In this document: positions 51,021 through 63,950 of the stretch, in pieces
How positions within the stretch are numbered: position 1 is the first letter of the stretch
Layout: each line of letters starts with the position of its first letter
Assembly (NCBI RefSeq): GCF_905475395.1
Contig: NC_058337.1
Location: forward strand, 83,136,368 to 83,200,367
Origin: Chrysoperla carnea
Lineage: Eukaryota; Arthropoda; Insecta; Neuroptera; Chrysopidae
Length of the DNA stretch: 64,000 nt
Direction of reading: 5' to 3'
Position numbers and translations under genes: made by a program
Notes under the pieces: model-generated
The model's input: the letters and a program-made list of their open reading frames with translations, nothing else
What the model was told of the DNA's origin: nothing
The model's database searches: none

Positions 51021-53559
51021 TGTGCGAAACAATTGAGTGGTACAGTAGAGATAAAAATTACACATTATTTTCTTAACATCTTGAAATGTTGAATAACAAT
51101 TTTTTTCGGTAGTCAAAGTGTAATTAACTAGTATTTATTTTTTAATTATAATGTTTAAATGGAATCCCAAGAAATGTTTAATACATTTCAAGTTTTTTAA
51201 AGTGTTAAAAAACAACATATTTTATAATTTTATTGGTACGCACGTGACAATTTATTAGCAAAAATAAAAATCGATAATTTTATATTGAAATGAATAATCA
51301 TATATAATTTTTTAACACTCAACATTCAAATTGCATATACATAAAGATATACAAAGACATGAACTTCCGGTTGAAAACAATTTTGTTCATTGTTTATTGA
51401 CACTATGCGAAGCCACATAAAAAATATATATATTATAAAAATATGTTTTAATACAATACACGTATCTAATAACTTGCACTAAGTAACTACTCGTGTCATA
51501 ATTATAAAATAAAACATTTAAAAAAAATAATGACTAATCCATCGACCACGAATCAGTTAGCTACTAGGTCTGAAAACAACGATTATCACGCAGTTTTGAG
51601 GTAAATAACTATCTTGTTTTAAAACCAATAAAATAAACGTTTTATTAGTTTGCGATTTCATTTAGTCTATATTTATTAAATATAACAAATCAATGGAAAT
51701 TTATCATGATAGAAAGGTGTCGTGGGACACCCAGTAGGAATTATATTCCTTTCGTACCTTGGTACATTATAAATGTAACGCTTACTTTTATTAATTAAAA
51801 GATATTTTTCGGAAAAATGAATGTATTATGTTTGTTTGATTCTTTAAAGAATTTAATTTTATAGCTACTTTTAGATTTTACTGTATGAGTATTAGTTTAA
51901 AAAAGACATACTTCTGATTTAGTAGTCAACCCAATATGTGAGCACATTAGGTTTGGTTTGATTAGGATATTTATTATGACATAACATAAAACTTGCATTG
52001 TACTTATTTTAAATTATCTCTGTTTTCTTCTGATAACTGTTACAACTTAAAATGATAAAACATAAAATTTTGACAAAAAATACAAATTGACAATTATAAA
52101 AAGATTTTTGCATTTTCTCAAAATTCATGGCAAGCTGAATCGATTGAAAAAGTTTTAGTTTTCTAAATAACCTAGATACAACCAAATATCGTGTGATAAG
52201 GAACATAGTTCCAAAAACCTGATGAAACTGAGAGCATTCAATGCATAAAATGAATTATTTAAAAAATCCTAAAAAAAAAGTTATTTTAAATTTTAAATTT
52301 ACGCTCTTTGTACTTCATACACCCATTTGCTACTGATGATTGACAATTATAATAAAACAATGAGTGTCTCTTTCGTTGAATGCTATGATTCATTTTATTA
52401 CATGGAATTCACAAATTTTGAATTAATAGATACAATTAGATAAAAAAAACTACCTTGAAATTTTATAATAACATAGGTACGTTAAGTTATTTTTCGTTTG
52501 ACCATGACAAAAACGCGTTAAGAAAAATTTGTTTGTCTTGTGTATGTAAACAATAGACAAATTACAACAGTACTAAGGCAATTAAACATTAATTTTTTTT
52601 TTATAAAACAACAAGTAAGAAACGGTAAACAAAATTAAAAATGATAATTAGGTTTACCATTGAAAAAATTCATTGTATTAGTATAGGCAATTATCTAAAT
52701 AAAAAACTACAAAAAATTTTGACTGTCCGTTTTTATATATACATGGAGGACACTATTCGACCCCGAAAGATCTGTTATTTTAGTTTTCATCTCTATATTT
52801 TCAATCGTTTTCTTGTGATGCCAATTTTGTAGAAATGACAGATAATTAATATCCCTTAACTCTCAGACCTTTTTGTTTGTTTACTCTCTGCGCTAGGTAA
52901 TATTCTCTTTCCGTAAGATGAAATTGAAGTAGCCGTTCGTGTAGGCATTGAGGGATATTTTGATCAAATAGTTTTAAAGTAAGTAGTATCTTTGATCTAA
53001 AATTATGACACCAGAAGAAAGAACTTCCCTACGTAGAGGAAATACTACTTGAAGCCCTTGGAGCTTATCATGAACATTACTAAAGAGATTTCAAGTCGAT
53101 TTTACTGTGGTATGAATTCAAAAAAATAATTACATTCTTTTGATGATGCCAAAATCAATAATAGATTAACTTATTTATTATAAATATAATATGCATTTAA
53201 TAAAAAATATAAACCCTAATTTTCTCACAACGGAAATTAAACAGGTTTTATTCATACATTAATAAATTGCGTTTTATAGATATTATATGATGTACAGAAA
53301 TAATTTCATTAACACCGCACATCGCGACCGGTGTGCATCAATTTCCGATTCATATTTCGTAGGAAATGTTTATTAATATCTGCGACAATTATTCAAAATT
53401 AGATTATAAATAATATATGTCTTTTTTTTGTAATAGGCCCGGAAACTGCATCCTGTAAACTTCAATTATGTCGTTTGTATTTTAGTTATTTTAAGAGAAT
53501 TAAATTTGTTTACTTAGTTAAGTTTTCATACTTCAAAAATGAGGTAAATTTTGAATAAG

Positions 53560-54236
53560 TGAAAACAAACAATTGACTGAGCTAATTGTTGAAATACCAT
53601 GATTGACAATGTCGATTACGCGTGACGTTTTTTTACGTCATGCAAGTAAAAAAAGATAGTCACTCTTACACACAAAGTAATAAGAGTATATTTCTTCTCA
53701 CGTCCTCAGTGGATATAGTATATGCCATGCACAAACAAACACATACATAATATATGTATTGTAAAAATTTAAAATATATACAATACCTGTTATGCACATT
53801 ATTTATATTGTTTCTAACGTAATTTGTGGCCACACGGGTAAACAGTCATATTTATGAAAAAAATTTTCATACTAAATTTGTTTATTTTTTTGTAAGGAAC
53901 ATTTTTTACATTTAAACTTTTGTTCTATCTCTTCGGTTTACAATTGTTACGGTTTACCCAATTGACCTATGTTGCTCATTTATGAACTCGACCTCAATTT
54001 TTACGTCCTTAGCACGCTATATATTTCAGCTTGATATCTCTTTTCGTTTTTGAGTTATCTTGTTGACAGACGAACAGACAGGCGGCCAATCGGAAATGGA
54101 CTAATAAGGTGATTTTATGAATACGTATACCAAAATTTGGTTCGTTCGTAGCATTTATATTTTTAAGCGTTAGAAACTTGGGACTCAAATTAGTATATCT
54201 TGATATATTTCATGAACACACTTATGGTATAAAATA
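53560..54236 (-). repeat. R1 dispersed repeat, copy 5 (longest)
   Basis: Read on the minus strand this runs from the ATACCATAAGTGTGTTCATG head through CACCTTATTAGTCCATTTCC, GATAACTCAAAAACGAAAAG and GGACGTAAAAATTGAGGTCG. It ends with CAACAATTAGCTCAGTCAAT then TGTTTGTTTTCAC. At about 680 bp it is the longest copy and the best guide to full length. No reading frame spans it. Confidence 0.75.
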
Positions 54237-54789
54237 TGGTTTTTTTTTCAAAAAGCCGGATACCAAAATTTACTTTAAAATTGTATTATTTTAATTTGGG
54301 GTAAAATTAGAATGATTTCATGAAAAACGCATATTTTTTTCATGCTAAAATTATAATTATTTAGTTTCATAATCATATTCATATTCTTGATTGCATAATC
54401 ATATTCTTTCAAAAATAATCTTATTACAAACAACTGAACAAATTTGTTGTTTATCCAACGTGAATTTCTGTAATACATGATTAGATATTGGAAATTAGAA
54501 ATGTGTAATTGGAAATTTTGTTTCGTCGACTTATTTTATCTTTCAAAACTATGAAATTTCCAGTGGCTTAATTTCAGATATACTTTTATATATTTTTTTT
54601 TATATATAAAAAAATTTTTTTTTAACAAAGTTATTAAATATGTAAATGAATTCGAACCCCTTTATCAACAATCACCACGACTCAATGGTCTTTTGTGTAA
54701 TAGTACTTTGTATGCTTGATCCTTGACCTAATATTTAAATACTTCTTTAAATTATATCAAACTACAAGGAGACGGCCTTTATTTTGAAG

Positions 54790-55095
54790 AATACACCAAA
54801 AATGAGTTAATGAAATATATAGATGTGCAAGGAGTGAATAATACTAGGGGTTTCAGTAAAACTTTATAAATACATTTTTTGATTAACAAAATTTCAAAAA
54901 ATCACAAAAAAAATTCCTAGATCGTCGAGCTTTTTATTATTATTTCATAATGATGAATCATATAGGTTATCCTTTTCAGTTGGATATTTCTATATCAAAA
55001 AATCTAGACAGTGTGATAAAAACTGTCTAAATATTTAGATCTTGTAATTTATAATAATATCATAAAAAAATATAATAACAAAATTTTAATTTTAT
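54790..55095 (+). repeat. Repeat R5, left copy
   Basis: About 300 bp from GATGTGCAAGGAGTGAATAA to about ACAAAATTTTAATTTTATTA. It is closely related to the reverse complement of 61690-61995. Shared blocks include ACATTTTTTGATTAACAAAA, CGAGCTTTTTATTATTATTT and TATCAAAAAATCTAGA.AGTG. Confidence 0.75.
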
Positions 55096-55923
55096 TACTG
55101 CAAGACTGCAGTCCGCCACCAAATTAGCAACGAGTAACATACATAATAAGAGTAATTACGATTAGGTAATTCATACTTCAGGTAGTCGATACGTATTTAT
55201 AAAATATGTATTTATAAAATACAAAAAACTGATCTAGGAAATTGGGACAAAAATCGAAATTTATTTCGAAATATCCTATAGAGTTCTCATTTATTATTAT
55301 CATTGATAATATTTATAATAATAATGGGGAAATATGTGGACGAAAAGTTTATTTACTTTTGCAGTAGATAATGAACTCTAAATAGATAAATGAAACATAT
55401 TCATATTTATTAATTATAAATGGTGAATAAAAACAGATGTGTGACATATGTGTATATTATGTTTAAATGTATAAATAATATGAAAAACCACATTGTTTAA
55501 TTTTTTTCATTAAACACACTAACACTGAAATTTATTAAAAATAACAAATTTTTTTTATTATATGCGCCTAGCGCCATGTCGCATTGTTTATTAGTCGTTT
55601 TAGACCGGGAAAAACAGCTCAAGTATCGACATATGACATCTTACTTAACTCAGAGATCTTTATCTTCAACTGTTCTCTTTAGGTGAAAATTTCGTGAGCC
55701 GGGAGGAATTTTTTCTTTATTTCATTTAAAATAGTTCATTTTTTTCTCATATAACATCATAAATAACTCTTAATAGCGAATAAATATCTACTATACGTGT
55801 GAAATTTGCATATCCTTACATGTGTTTAAAAAAATATTTTTTTGACTTGACAATAAAATAGAATCTTAAATAAAAACCGACTTCAAACAAAAAAACTATT
55901 CCAAAACAAATAAATATGTACTA

Positions 55924-56077
55924 AAAAGTAAAAAAATAATGTAGTTACAATTATTGTTATTTTTGGAGTCGGTGTCAGCCAAAGAAACAACTGTGACAGA
56001 ACAGTTTGCTACATCAATTTGGCTGACACCGACTCCAAAAATAACAATAACTGTAACTACATTATTTTTTTACTTTT
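55924..56077. mobile_element. Foldback hairpin with GGAGTCGGTGTCAGCC stem
   Basis: Arms of about 62 bp: AAAAGTAAAAAAATAATGTA, then TTGTTATTTTTGGAGTCGGT and GTCAGCCAAA, are mirrored by TTTGGCTGACACCGACTCCA and so on, with about one mismatch. The loop is about 30 bases. No coding capacity. Confidence 0.85.
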
Positions 56078-56235
56078 GAGTCCATATTTAGTTGTAAAGT
56101 TTTTTTAAATTTGTGATTATTAGTGAATCTGAAGTACACTAACTAATTTGTCACTAAAGAAAACAAGCATCGAAGTCTGTTGGAGTAATATTGAGTTATT
56201 CGTCCATTTGTCACGCACATACTTAATGCAAATTT

Positions 56236-56420
56236 AAGACTTATATGGTTTTCTCATGGATGCCGTTGTCAAAATTGGACCAAATTGAAATGGGATCACA
56301 CAAGAAGCACCAGCTTTCAAATAATCAAAATCGGTTTACCCAGTCCGAAGCTCTGAGGTAAGAAACATTAAAAAAAATACAGTCGAATTGAGAACCTTCT
56401 CCATTTTTGAAGTCGATAAA
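56236..56420 (+). repeat. Retroelement 3'-end-like remnant
   Basis: Contains CAAAATCGGTTTACCCAGTC, GAGGTAAGAAACAT and TTGAGAACCTTCTCCATTTT followed by TGAAGTCGATAAAAAA. Motifs of this kind are familiar from widespread insect non-LTR-type repeats. The assignment is from memory of motifs only. Confidence 0.4.
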
Positions 56421-56889
56421 AAATAAATTTTTAAGATAATCTTTACATCTCTAATAAGAAATAACAATTAAAAATAAACAAATTTGAATAAATATTTTTA
56501 TTTAATTTAAATTCAAATCGAATATCGAATTTATAAATAAATAAATTTTATATTTTTACAAAACATACTTTGATATTTTTGCTATGAAAATAATTATTCT
56601 ACCATGATTTGATTTTATTATTTTTAAAATTTAATTATTTTTACATTATTTTGTTGTTAACATACCGAATAAAACCACATTAGGTCCACTTGTCTTAAAA
56701 AGAGGTCAGAAACCTCAAGATTTATCTTGTAAATAGTTATAAATATAAAAATAGTTATAAAACGTATAGCAATTTTAAATTAAGCTTTGTCATCACCTAT
56801 TTGATCGGAATACGATAGAAAAAAAACTATCAGCTTTCAGATAATAAATCGGTAGAGTTGATTTTTAAAAAAAATTTATAAATTAATAT

Positions 56890-57420
56890 ATTAGGGTTTT
56901 TTAAGTTTACTTCTAAGTTTGTAACGCTTAGAAATATTGATGCCACAAACAAAATTTTGGTACAGATGTTCAAAATATCACCTAATTAGTCCTATTCGTC
57001 TGTCCGTCCGTCCGTCATCACGATAACGCAAAAACGAAAAGAGATATCGATATAGGCCATTTAGGTTAAAAGTCCGAAAGACCCATCTTTTAAACCGTAA
57101 CAGATTTGAAACTTTTTTTCCCGCGAGGTACCAAATTAGGGCCTTCAGATAGTGAGTCAAAGAGGTCAATTTTCGGGGGAAAATTAAAAAAAAATTGTTT
57201 CAAAGCATATAGACTCAAAAAATAAAAAAATCTTTGAAAAATTGTCGTAATTTTTGGGGAAAAAGTGACTTGCATTTAAATAAATCATTTTTTTTTTTTT
57301 AAACTTATCTATCCTTTTTATAAAAATAATACAAGCACTGATTAGGAGAAGCCTTTATTCAACATTGTATTATAGAGTATTTCAACAATTTACTCAATCA
57401 ATTATTGATTTTTAAATTTA
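56890..57420 (+). repeat. R1 dispersed repeat, copy 6
   Basis: It carries TAAGTTTGTAACGCTTAGAA, CACCTAATTAGTCC, GATAACGCAAAAACGAAAAG and ACCCATCTTTTAAACCGTAA. It ends with TTTCAACAATTTACTCAATC. A small indel removed part of the middle. An expanded TCCG run (GTCTGTCCGTCCGTCCGTC) lies within it. Confidence 0.7.
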
Positions 57421-58913
57421 CTATATTGAGTTTTTTTTTTACCCAATATAATAAAATAATATATAATATGCGGTAATGTAATAAATCCAACTCAATGTAA
57501 AATTTACATTTCTTTTTTTATAATTATTCAGACAACCAAAAAACTATATCGAATTTCTATTACTTTATAAATCTGACATTAAGTATGTTTTTTTTAACGA
57601 AAAATAATAAAATAAAATAAAAAATTTTTAAAATAAACCGCAAATGCAATTTTGTATTTTAATTAGTTTCTTTTATTATTATTTTTTTTAGAAATAATAT
57701 TATTTTATGTTTAAGAAAAAATATTCTTACAAAAAACTAATTTATTAGACACATTAATGTTTTTATTCATTTTAGAACTAGATAGCTAGCCTGAACAAAA
57801 CGACGTCAAAATTCGTTAAAATTTTACCCGATTGTCAAGGAGTGGTTATGTTTTTCGCGACTATCTTGTATGTTTATTTGTTTCAAACGGCTCGAAAGAT
57901 TTCGACAGCTAAGGTTTCGTTATATTCATCTTAAAAAACCAAGTTTAGATTGGTGTTTTAAAAAATTGCAGATTTTGATTGGCGATTATTTTCTTTCATT
58001 ATTTATTAATTTCAAACTAAACGAGAGTTCAATTATTACCAACTAAATTGTATCATTGGTTTATATCAATTAGCGCCGGCTCGACACCCAAATCAAGGTT
58101 GAGCGAGATCGTCTTTCGTCGCCTTTTTTTTCAAAAATTAACTTGTATTTCAATAATCAACACTTAAAATGCGCAATTATTTTTCGCGTTTGGCATGTTG
58201 GCGACCCTTGCAACCTGAAACTCCCCCTTTGGTAAGGCACTGATCTCAATAAAACTATTTTAATTTTCGTGGTTCCATTGGAAAATGAAACTAATTTTTA
58301 TATTGCGACCGTTTTCAATAATTGTTTGGGATCTAAATTTACTAATTATTATCTATGACAATTACTAAATTTTAACGAGAAAAAGCTATTTTAATACTTA
58401 AAATGCATAAAAAAAATTATATTTGTTTCTTTTTTAAATAATTTTATTTACAAAAAAAATAAAATAACAGTGGGGGACATTGAACCTATATAATCATTTG
58501 TCATGGTTGGCTGAATGATGATACAGAAATCAGTGTTTTTTTGATAGATAGTATAAATATAATAACGCTACTTTAGAATAGCTAACTTATTTTTATATTT
58601 TAGTTCGAAATAAAATATATAATGAAATACTTTTTAATTTGAATTTAAAAATAATTAACAAAATAACTTTTATATTTTATTAAAAATTTTGAAAAAAACA
58701 AATTTATTTAGTTTGAATTTTTGTTTTATTAGAAAAATGTCTGTAATCGTATTTCGAGTCTTTACCCTCGAATTTTAGCATAATTAATGCAGACAATACA
58801 AAAATGACACGCGAGATTTTTTTTCGGAAGCATAGAAATGGAAAAAACTTGCTATTGGAGCTTAAAAAAATTGAAACATAAATAATAATTAAATATATCA
58901 AACGAGCAAAAGA

Positions 58914-58994
58914 AAAGAATTTGTCCCATATCTACTGCAAAAGTAAAGAAATTGTCTCATATCTACTGCAAAAGTAAAAAATTTATTTCATATC
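58914..58994. repeat. 31-bp tandem repeat, about 2.6 copies
   Basis: CATATCTACTGCAAAAGTAA recurs with a 31-base period; the third copy is incomplete (TTCATATCAG). Confidence 0.85.
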
Positions 58995-60090
58995 AGATCT
59001 CATGTTCATTGTCGCCCAAGACGAAACTGAGGGTGACAAACAAGAAATCTGAGATATTCCGTACTTTCTACCGTGGTGTGTATAATATATTTCTGCTCTA
59101 CGGAGGTGGAAGTGGCAACTTCGTTTAGCACAGCGGGACGAAACTTGACACTTACCGCCCGGACTTTTTTTTTTGGACATGCGAAGTCAACGTGTTTTAA
59201 GCGAATTTGAGCTGGGGTTCACTGGCGTGAAATAGGTATAGCTGGACGACTTATATTGAGAAACCTTAGTAATTGACAATAACACTGTTCAAATCTTTGA
59301 ATTAAATGTCTAATAAAAAATAACCTACTCTTTGAATGATCTGGCCATTAGTAATTTACTTAACGTCATTAGTAAGTTTCCCAATGGTAGATAGGCTACA
59401 ATAAAGCATCAAGTATTCTAGCATGGAAAAAAATTAAAAATTTCAATACTGGGGAAAACTTTTTAACAAAAAAAGGTGAATAAATTTTTTTTTCAAAAAC
59501 TTAAATTCAAAAATCAAATTAAGATTAATAAAAATTATTTTTAATAATTAGTAATATCCAAAGAGTTTTAATGATATTTTAAACATAAAAAAAAGGTTTT
59601 ATATATTTTATAAATAAATTAAGAAAAAAATAAAATTATTAAATTTTTAATTATTTTAAGGGCAAATTAACAAACCGATAATTTTTACGTCAATTCGTTA
59701 TTTAAACCAGTTCAGAAGTAACTGAAAATTTATATGTTGGTAAAATAGATCACTATTTTATTTTATTAAAATAAAAGCAATTATTTTATAATTAATTTAT
59801 AGTAATTACAATAAATTGTATTATTGTATTATTTTGTAAATAATAAACAATAATTATAACACTATTTAAAATTTTACCATTCATGCACTAATTATTAATG
59901 AATATTTACTGATTCAATTTTTACGTTGTTTGGCATCGGTAGGGCCCTTTTGGATAAATAAAATCGCATTAAACGAAAAAAATTGTAATTAAGACAATTT
60001 GAAAATATATTTATTTATTAGATGCAGAACAGAGCCAACAATAATAGTAAGTAAAATTTACAAAATTTAAAAAAACCCCGAGAAATTTTT

Positions 60091-60375
60091 CGGGTGCGGA
60101 ACCCTAAATTCGCACTTGAAACGTATCTAAGAATACTCTCCAATAAATTATCTTTTTTCTTAGAGTCTTCTCCAAACTGAACCGATTTTGAGGGTCATTT
60201 CCTATTTTTTAGTTGATCTAGGTACGGAGACCTAAACTCGCACTTGAAACATAGCTAAGAACACTTCCCTTTAAATTAACTTTCAAACGAAACAAAAGAA
60301 TATCAAAATCGGCTCATCCGTTAAGGCACTGCAATGCCACAGACAGACACACAAAGCGGTCAAACTTATAACATC
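60091..60375 (+). repeat. Retroelement-like remnant with internal duplication
   Basis: GGAACCCTAAATTCGCACTT then GAAACGTATCTAAGAA recurs about 130 bases on as GGAGACCTAAACTCGCACTT then GAAACATAGCTAAGAA. It closes with AGACAGACACACAAAGCGGT then CAAACTTATAACA, a phrase common at the ends of insect non-LTR remnants. Confidence 0.45.
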
Positions 60376-61272
60376 TCTTTTTTGGTTCGGAGGTAAAAAA
60401 AAGTCCCATGTTGAAAAAAAAATTCTTATATAAATTTCACTCAATAAAAATAAATTAGTAATTATCTATAAAAAGGATAATGAAATTACATTTGTATATT
60501 TACTTAATTTAATTGATTATTGATTATTCTTCACCAACATGATTGTATCAGCAGATGATTTGTCTATCTCTTTATGAATTTATTAAGTTACTAGATATGC
60601 AATTTAATAATTTGATGAAAATCAATTCGATGATATTATAGATTGTTCCATTTTTAAACATATTTTACTATAACGATTTTTTTTTTTGAATTAATTTATA
60701 ATAATTAGAATTAAATTACATAATATTCTTATTAAAAAAAATATATAATTTTTTTTTAAATAATAAAATAAAATATCTGTAACACTCTATCAAATATTAA
60801 TTTATATGCACTAATTAGTGTATAAATATTAATGCTGCAGTTTTATTGTAGATTGGTATCTTAAATGAATGTTATTATACATTGCATTTTTTACTTATTT
60901 AATAAAATGCAATTGATTTTAATTATACTAATTATGTATTTATTTTATAAATTATAATATATTTTAATTTGCATTCATTTCATAAAATTAATATATCTTT
61001 TAACTACTATTAGATATAATTTATATTACAAAACTAGGTGTCAGATTTTTAAGATGATTGTATTAAAAAAAGATTGAAATTAAATGTTAAAAATAATTTT
61101 CTAAAAAACAAGCTTTTATTTTAGTGAACCAAAACTAAGAAAATACATTATTTTTAAAATTTGTAGTGAGATGTTTTTTGAAACTGATAGTGCAGCTAAG
61201 GTTTAAGGCAATTTAAGTTTGAGAGTGTTAATTTGTGGAAGTTATTAACATTAATTAAACACATTTTAGTTG

Positions 61273-61393
61273 CTTAAAATCCACTTTATTTAAGATTTTG
61301 TCTATCAAAATATTTTGTTTACGTACATTTCGACTTGTTAGTCATCTTCAGAACAATTGTTCTGACAAAATCTTAAATAAAGTGGATTTTAAG
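61273..61393. mobile_element. Short inverted-repeat element with stem-loop core
   Basis: Exact 30-bp ends: CTTAAAATCCACTTTATTTA plus AGATTTTGTC is mirrored at 61364-61393. Read on the minus strand, the centre has CAGAACAATTGTTCTG (a perfect stem), then AAGAT, then GACTAACAAGTC (a second stem), then GAAATGTACG. This resembles the core of Penelope-like or retrozyme elements. The class is not proven. Confidence 0.65.
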
Positions 61394-61689
61394 GTGTTTG
61401 TTTCCCTACAATATTGTAAAAAAGTTTTGGTTTATTGCACGGTACATACCTACATATAAACCAAATACATGCATTATAATCATGCGTCAAATAATGTGTT
61501 ATTTTTAGCTATAAAATACCACGCAACTACAAAAATATATAATATATTGTGTGCAAGTGCTGCTTATAAATTTGATAATATAGATATCTCTCTTTAATCA
61601 TCAATACTCTAACTACAGTCGCCCCTGTTCATCAAAAGATGGATCTTCGATGAACTCATAATTAAATTAAAATTTTGTTTTCATATCAT

Positions 61690-61995
61690 CGACAACCTTA
61701 TATTTTTATGCTATTATTATAAACTACAAAATTGTCTAAATATTTTAAATAGTTTTTTATCACACTCTCTAGATTTTTTGATACAGAAATATGAAATAAA
61801 CTGAATCATATAGGATAACCTATATGATTCAGCATTTTTTCAGCCAACTTTGACGATAAAATAATAATAAAAAGCTCGGTGACCTAGGAATTTTTTGTGA
61901 TTTTTGGAAATTTTGTTAATCAAAAAATGTATTTATAAAGTTTTATTAAAATCCCTAGTATTATTCAATCCTTGCACATCGCCTTAAAATGTATG
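61690..61995 (-). repeat. Repeat R5, right copy (inverted)
   Basis: This is the reverse-complement relative of 54790-55095, with the two copies about 6.6 kb apart and pointing towards each other. It contains an added perfect palindrome at 61801-61832 (CTGAATCATATAGG on each arm around ATAA) that the left copy has in decayed form. Confidence 0.75.
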
Positions 61996-63734
61996 TATTA
62001 AAAAAAATATTTTTTTTCTTTTCAATTTTAAGATAAATTAATCTTCAATTTTAAAGTAAACTATTTATTGTGTTATTTTACCATATACATACAAAATATT
62101 CTATAAATATAAATATAATCTTTAAATCCGTCAAAAATGGAAGACATACATGGAAGAAAATTTGCATATTTGGCCTTTTATTCTATATTATGGAAGTATC
62201 AAGTACTTAATATTACTTTTTATCAATTTGATATTCATGCAATATTAAATTTATAAATTCTCAGAAACGATACCCGTATAATTCTAGTTTAATGCATGTA
62301 AATGTAAAACATATGACTCAATTTATCTATTCGATTGATAATTGAACACGCTATATACCACGATGAAGTTAATAATTTATCGACATTTGAGCAATGTTAT
62401 TATTTTTATTCACAGTTTTATTCAGGAAAATGACATTAAAGGAGGTTGGTGCATTTGAAGTATTTAAACATTCATGAACGACACTAGACATTAGACAGAA
62501 GAGGTAACAGCCAAGACGTTTTTTTTAGAGCCTGTTTATAGGGTCTCAATAAAGTCATAAAGTATCGGAGCTCCCCCTGAAGATAAAAAAAAAGGATAAG
62601 ATTGTGCTATATTGAAAAAAAAATATCGAAAACAAACCAGATTTCATAAAAATTAAAGATAAGCTGCTTTGCATTTGAATTTTTTCCGAATTTAAACAAG
62701 AGTTGATTTGTAAATGACCTCGAATGACAAAGACAAATTCAAGGATAGAATCATTTTTACCTCTTCTCTAAAGTCCTTAGTTTCTGAGATCAGACGGGGT
62801 TCTCGTACCTTTTGAAATCATCGATGCATAAATAAAGATCTATAAAACAGCTGAATCGAATAAAAATTTAAAGATCTGTAGAAAACTAACTGATTATATA
62901 ATCTTAAAAATTATCTTTATTAAAATAAAAATAAATCTAATGCAAATTAGGTAGCATTTTTATTTAAAAGTTCGCTCTTAATTATGTTGATTTTAATAAA
63001 GATTAATGTGAATGTGAATAGACTTAATCTTTACGCCAACCTCCTTAAATAAGTAAGTATGATATTATTTATTTTGTGAGATGTCTATAAAATTAATATC
63101 CTCTTCAAAACAAATTAATAAAAATGCAAATTATGATTGTATTATTGTCATATTGTACTCAATTGAGTCCAATAAATAAATCTAATCAAATATTTAAGAA
63201 CATAATTATTGTATTCATTTTATAATATGCAGCAGTCATCGTATATTTACTTGATTAGTTTTGAGATGTTTTTATTCACTTAGAAGTAATTATTGTCCAA
63301 CTCATGGATTACTTTGCTCGAATGTTTTAGAAGTTCGATTACCTCAAGTAATTGCAGAAGGATAATTATCAATCTGCTTAAATGGCTTAACGATTATTTA
63401 GACTTTTGAATCGAGGAAAATGCATTCTTGAAAACAATTCTCTTTTTGAATCATCCAAGAAAATTAAAAAAGAATATCTACTGGTGTTAAGCCAAAAAAA
63501 TTATTCGTTACCAAAAAAAGGATTTTACTCCCAGCTAAAGGATAGAAAGAATATGGCACTTTTGAATCAAAGATATTTATTTATTGTGTTAAGTAAAATT
63601 TTCTCTAGCTTTTTGAATAGATATTTTTTCAAAAAGTTGAGCTTTCATATTACCTATGTATTACTCATTTCAAAGATACAAAGATACCTACACCAATTAT
63701 ATAAAGAGCGATATACTCAAAAACTACTGGACTG

Positions 63735-63950
63735 ATTTTAATAAATTATTTCACCAATATAAAGCTGCATTATCAGCGAGTTACATGAGTTATATTTTAT
63801 TTTCAATTTCAAATAATTAGAGATCCCTGCGAAAATTGCACAAATATAAACCAAGCTGTCAGAAATTTGCCTAAATTTTCACCTATATAGAAAGCTACAT
63901 TATCATTAACATAGGCTGTATTTTATTTTCACAAAAATTAAGGTTCCGTA
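63735..63950 (+). repeat. Retroelement-like remnant with two related units
   Basis: TTTCACCAATATAAAGCTGC then ATTATCAGCGAG recurs about 130 bases later as TTTCACCTATATAGAAAGCT then ACATTATCATTAAC. Each is followed by a TATATTTTATTTTC-like block. It closes with AGGTTCCGTACC. The reading frame that runs into it (ending ERYTQKLLD) reads this repeat head. Confidence 0.45.

Noticed and set aside
61320-61370. Hammerhead ribozyme call
   Set aside because: The CTGAAGA...GAAA pattern is close, but an unpaired T sits between the core and stem II; reported only as a loose resemblance.
63406-63735. 109-codon plus-strand frame near the window end
   Set aside because: Lys/Leu/Tyr-rich AT-driven composition, no known motif, and its end reads the head of a dispersed repeat.
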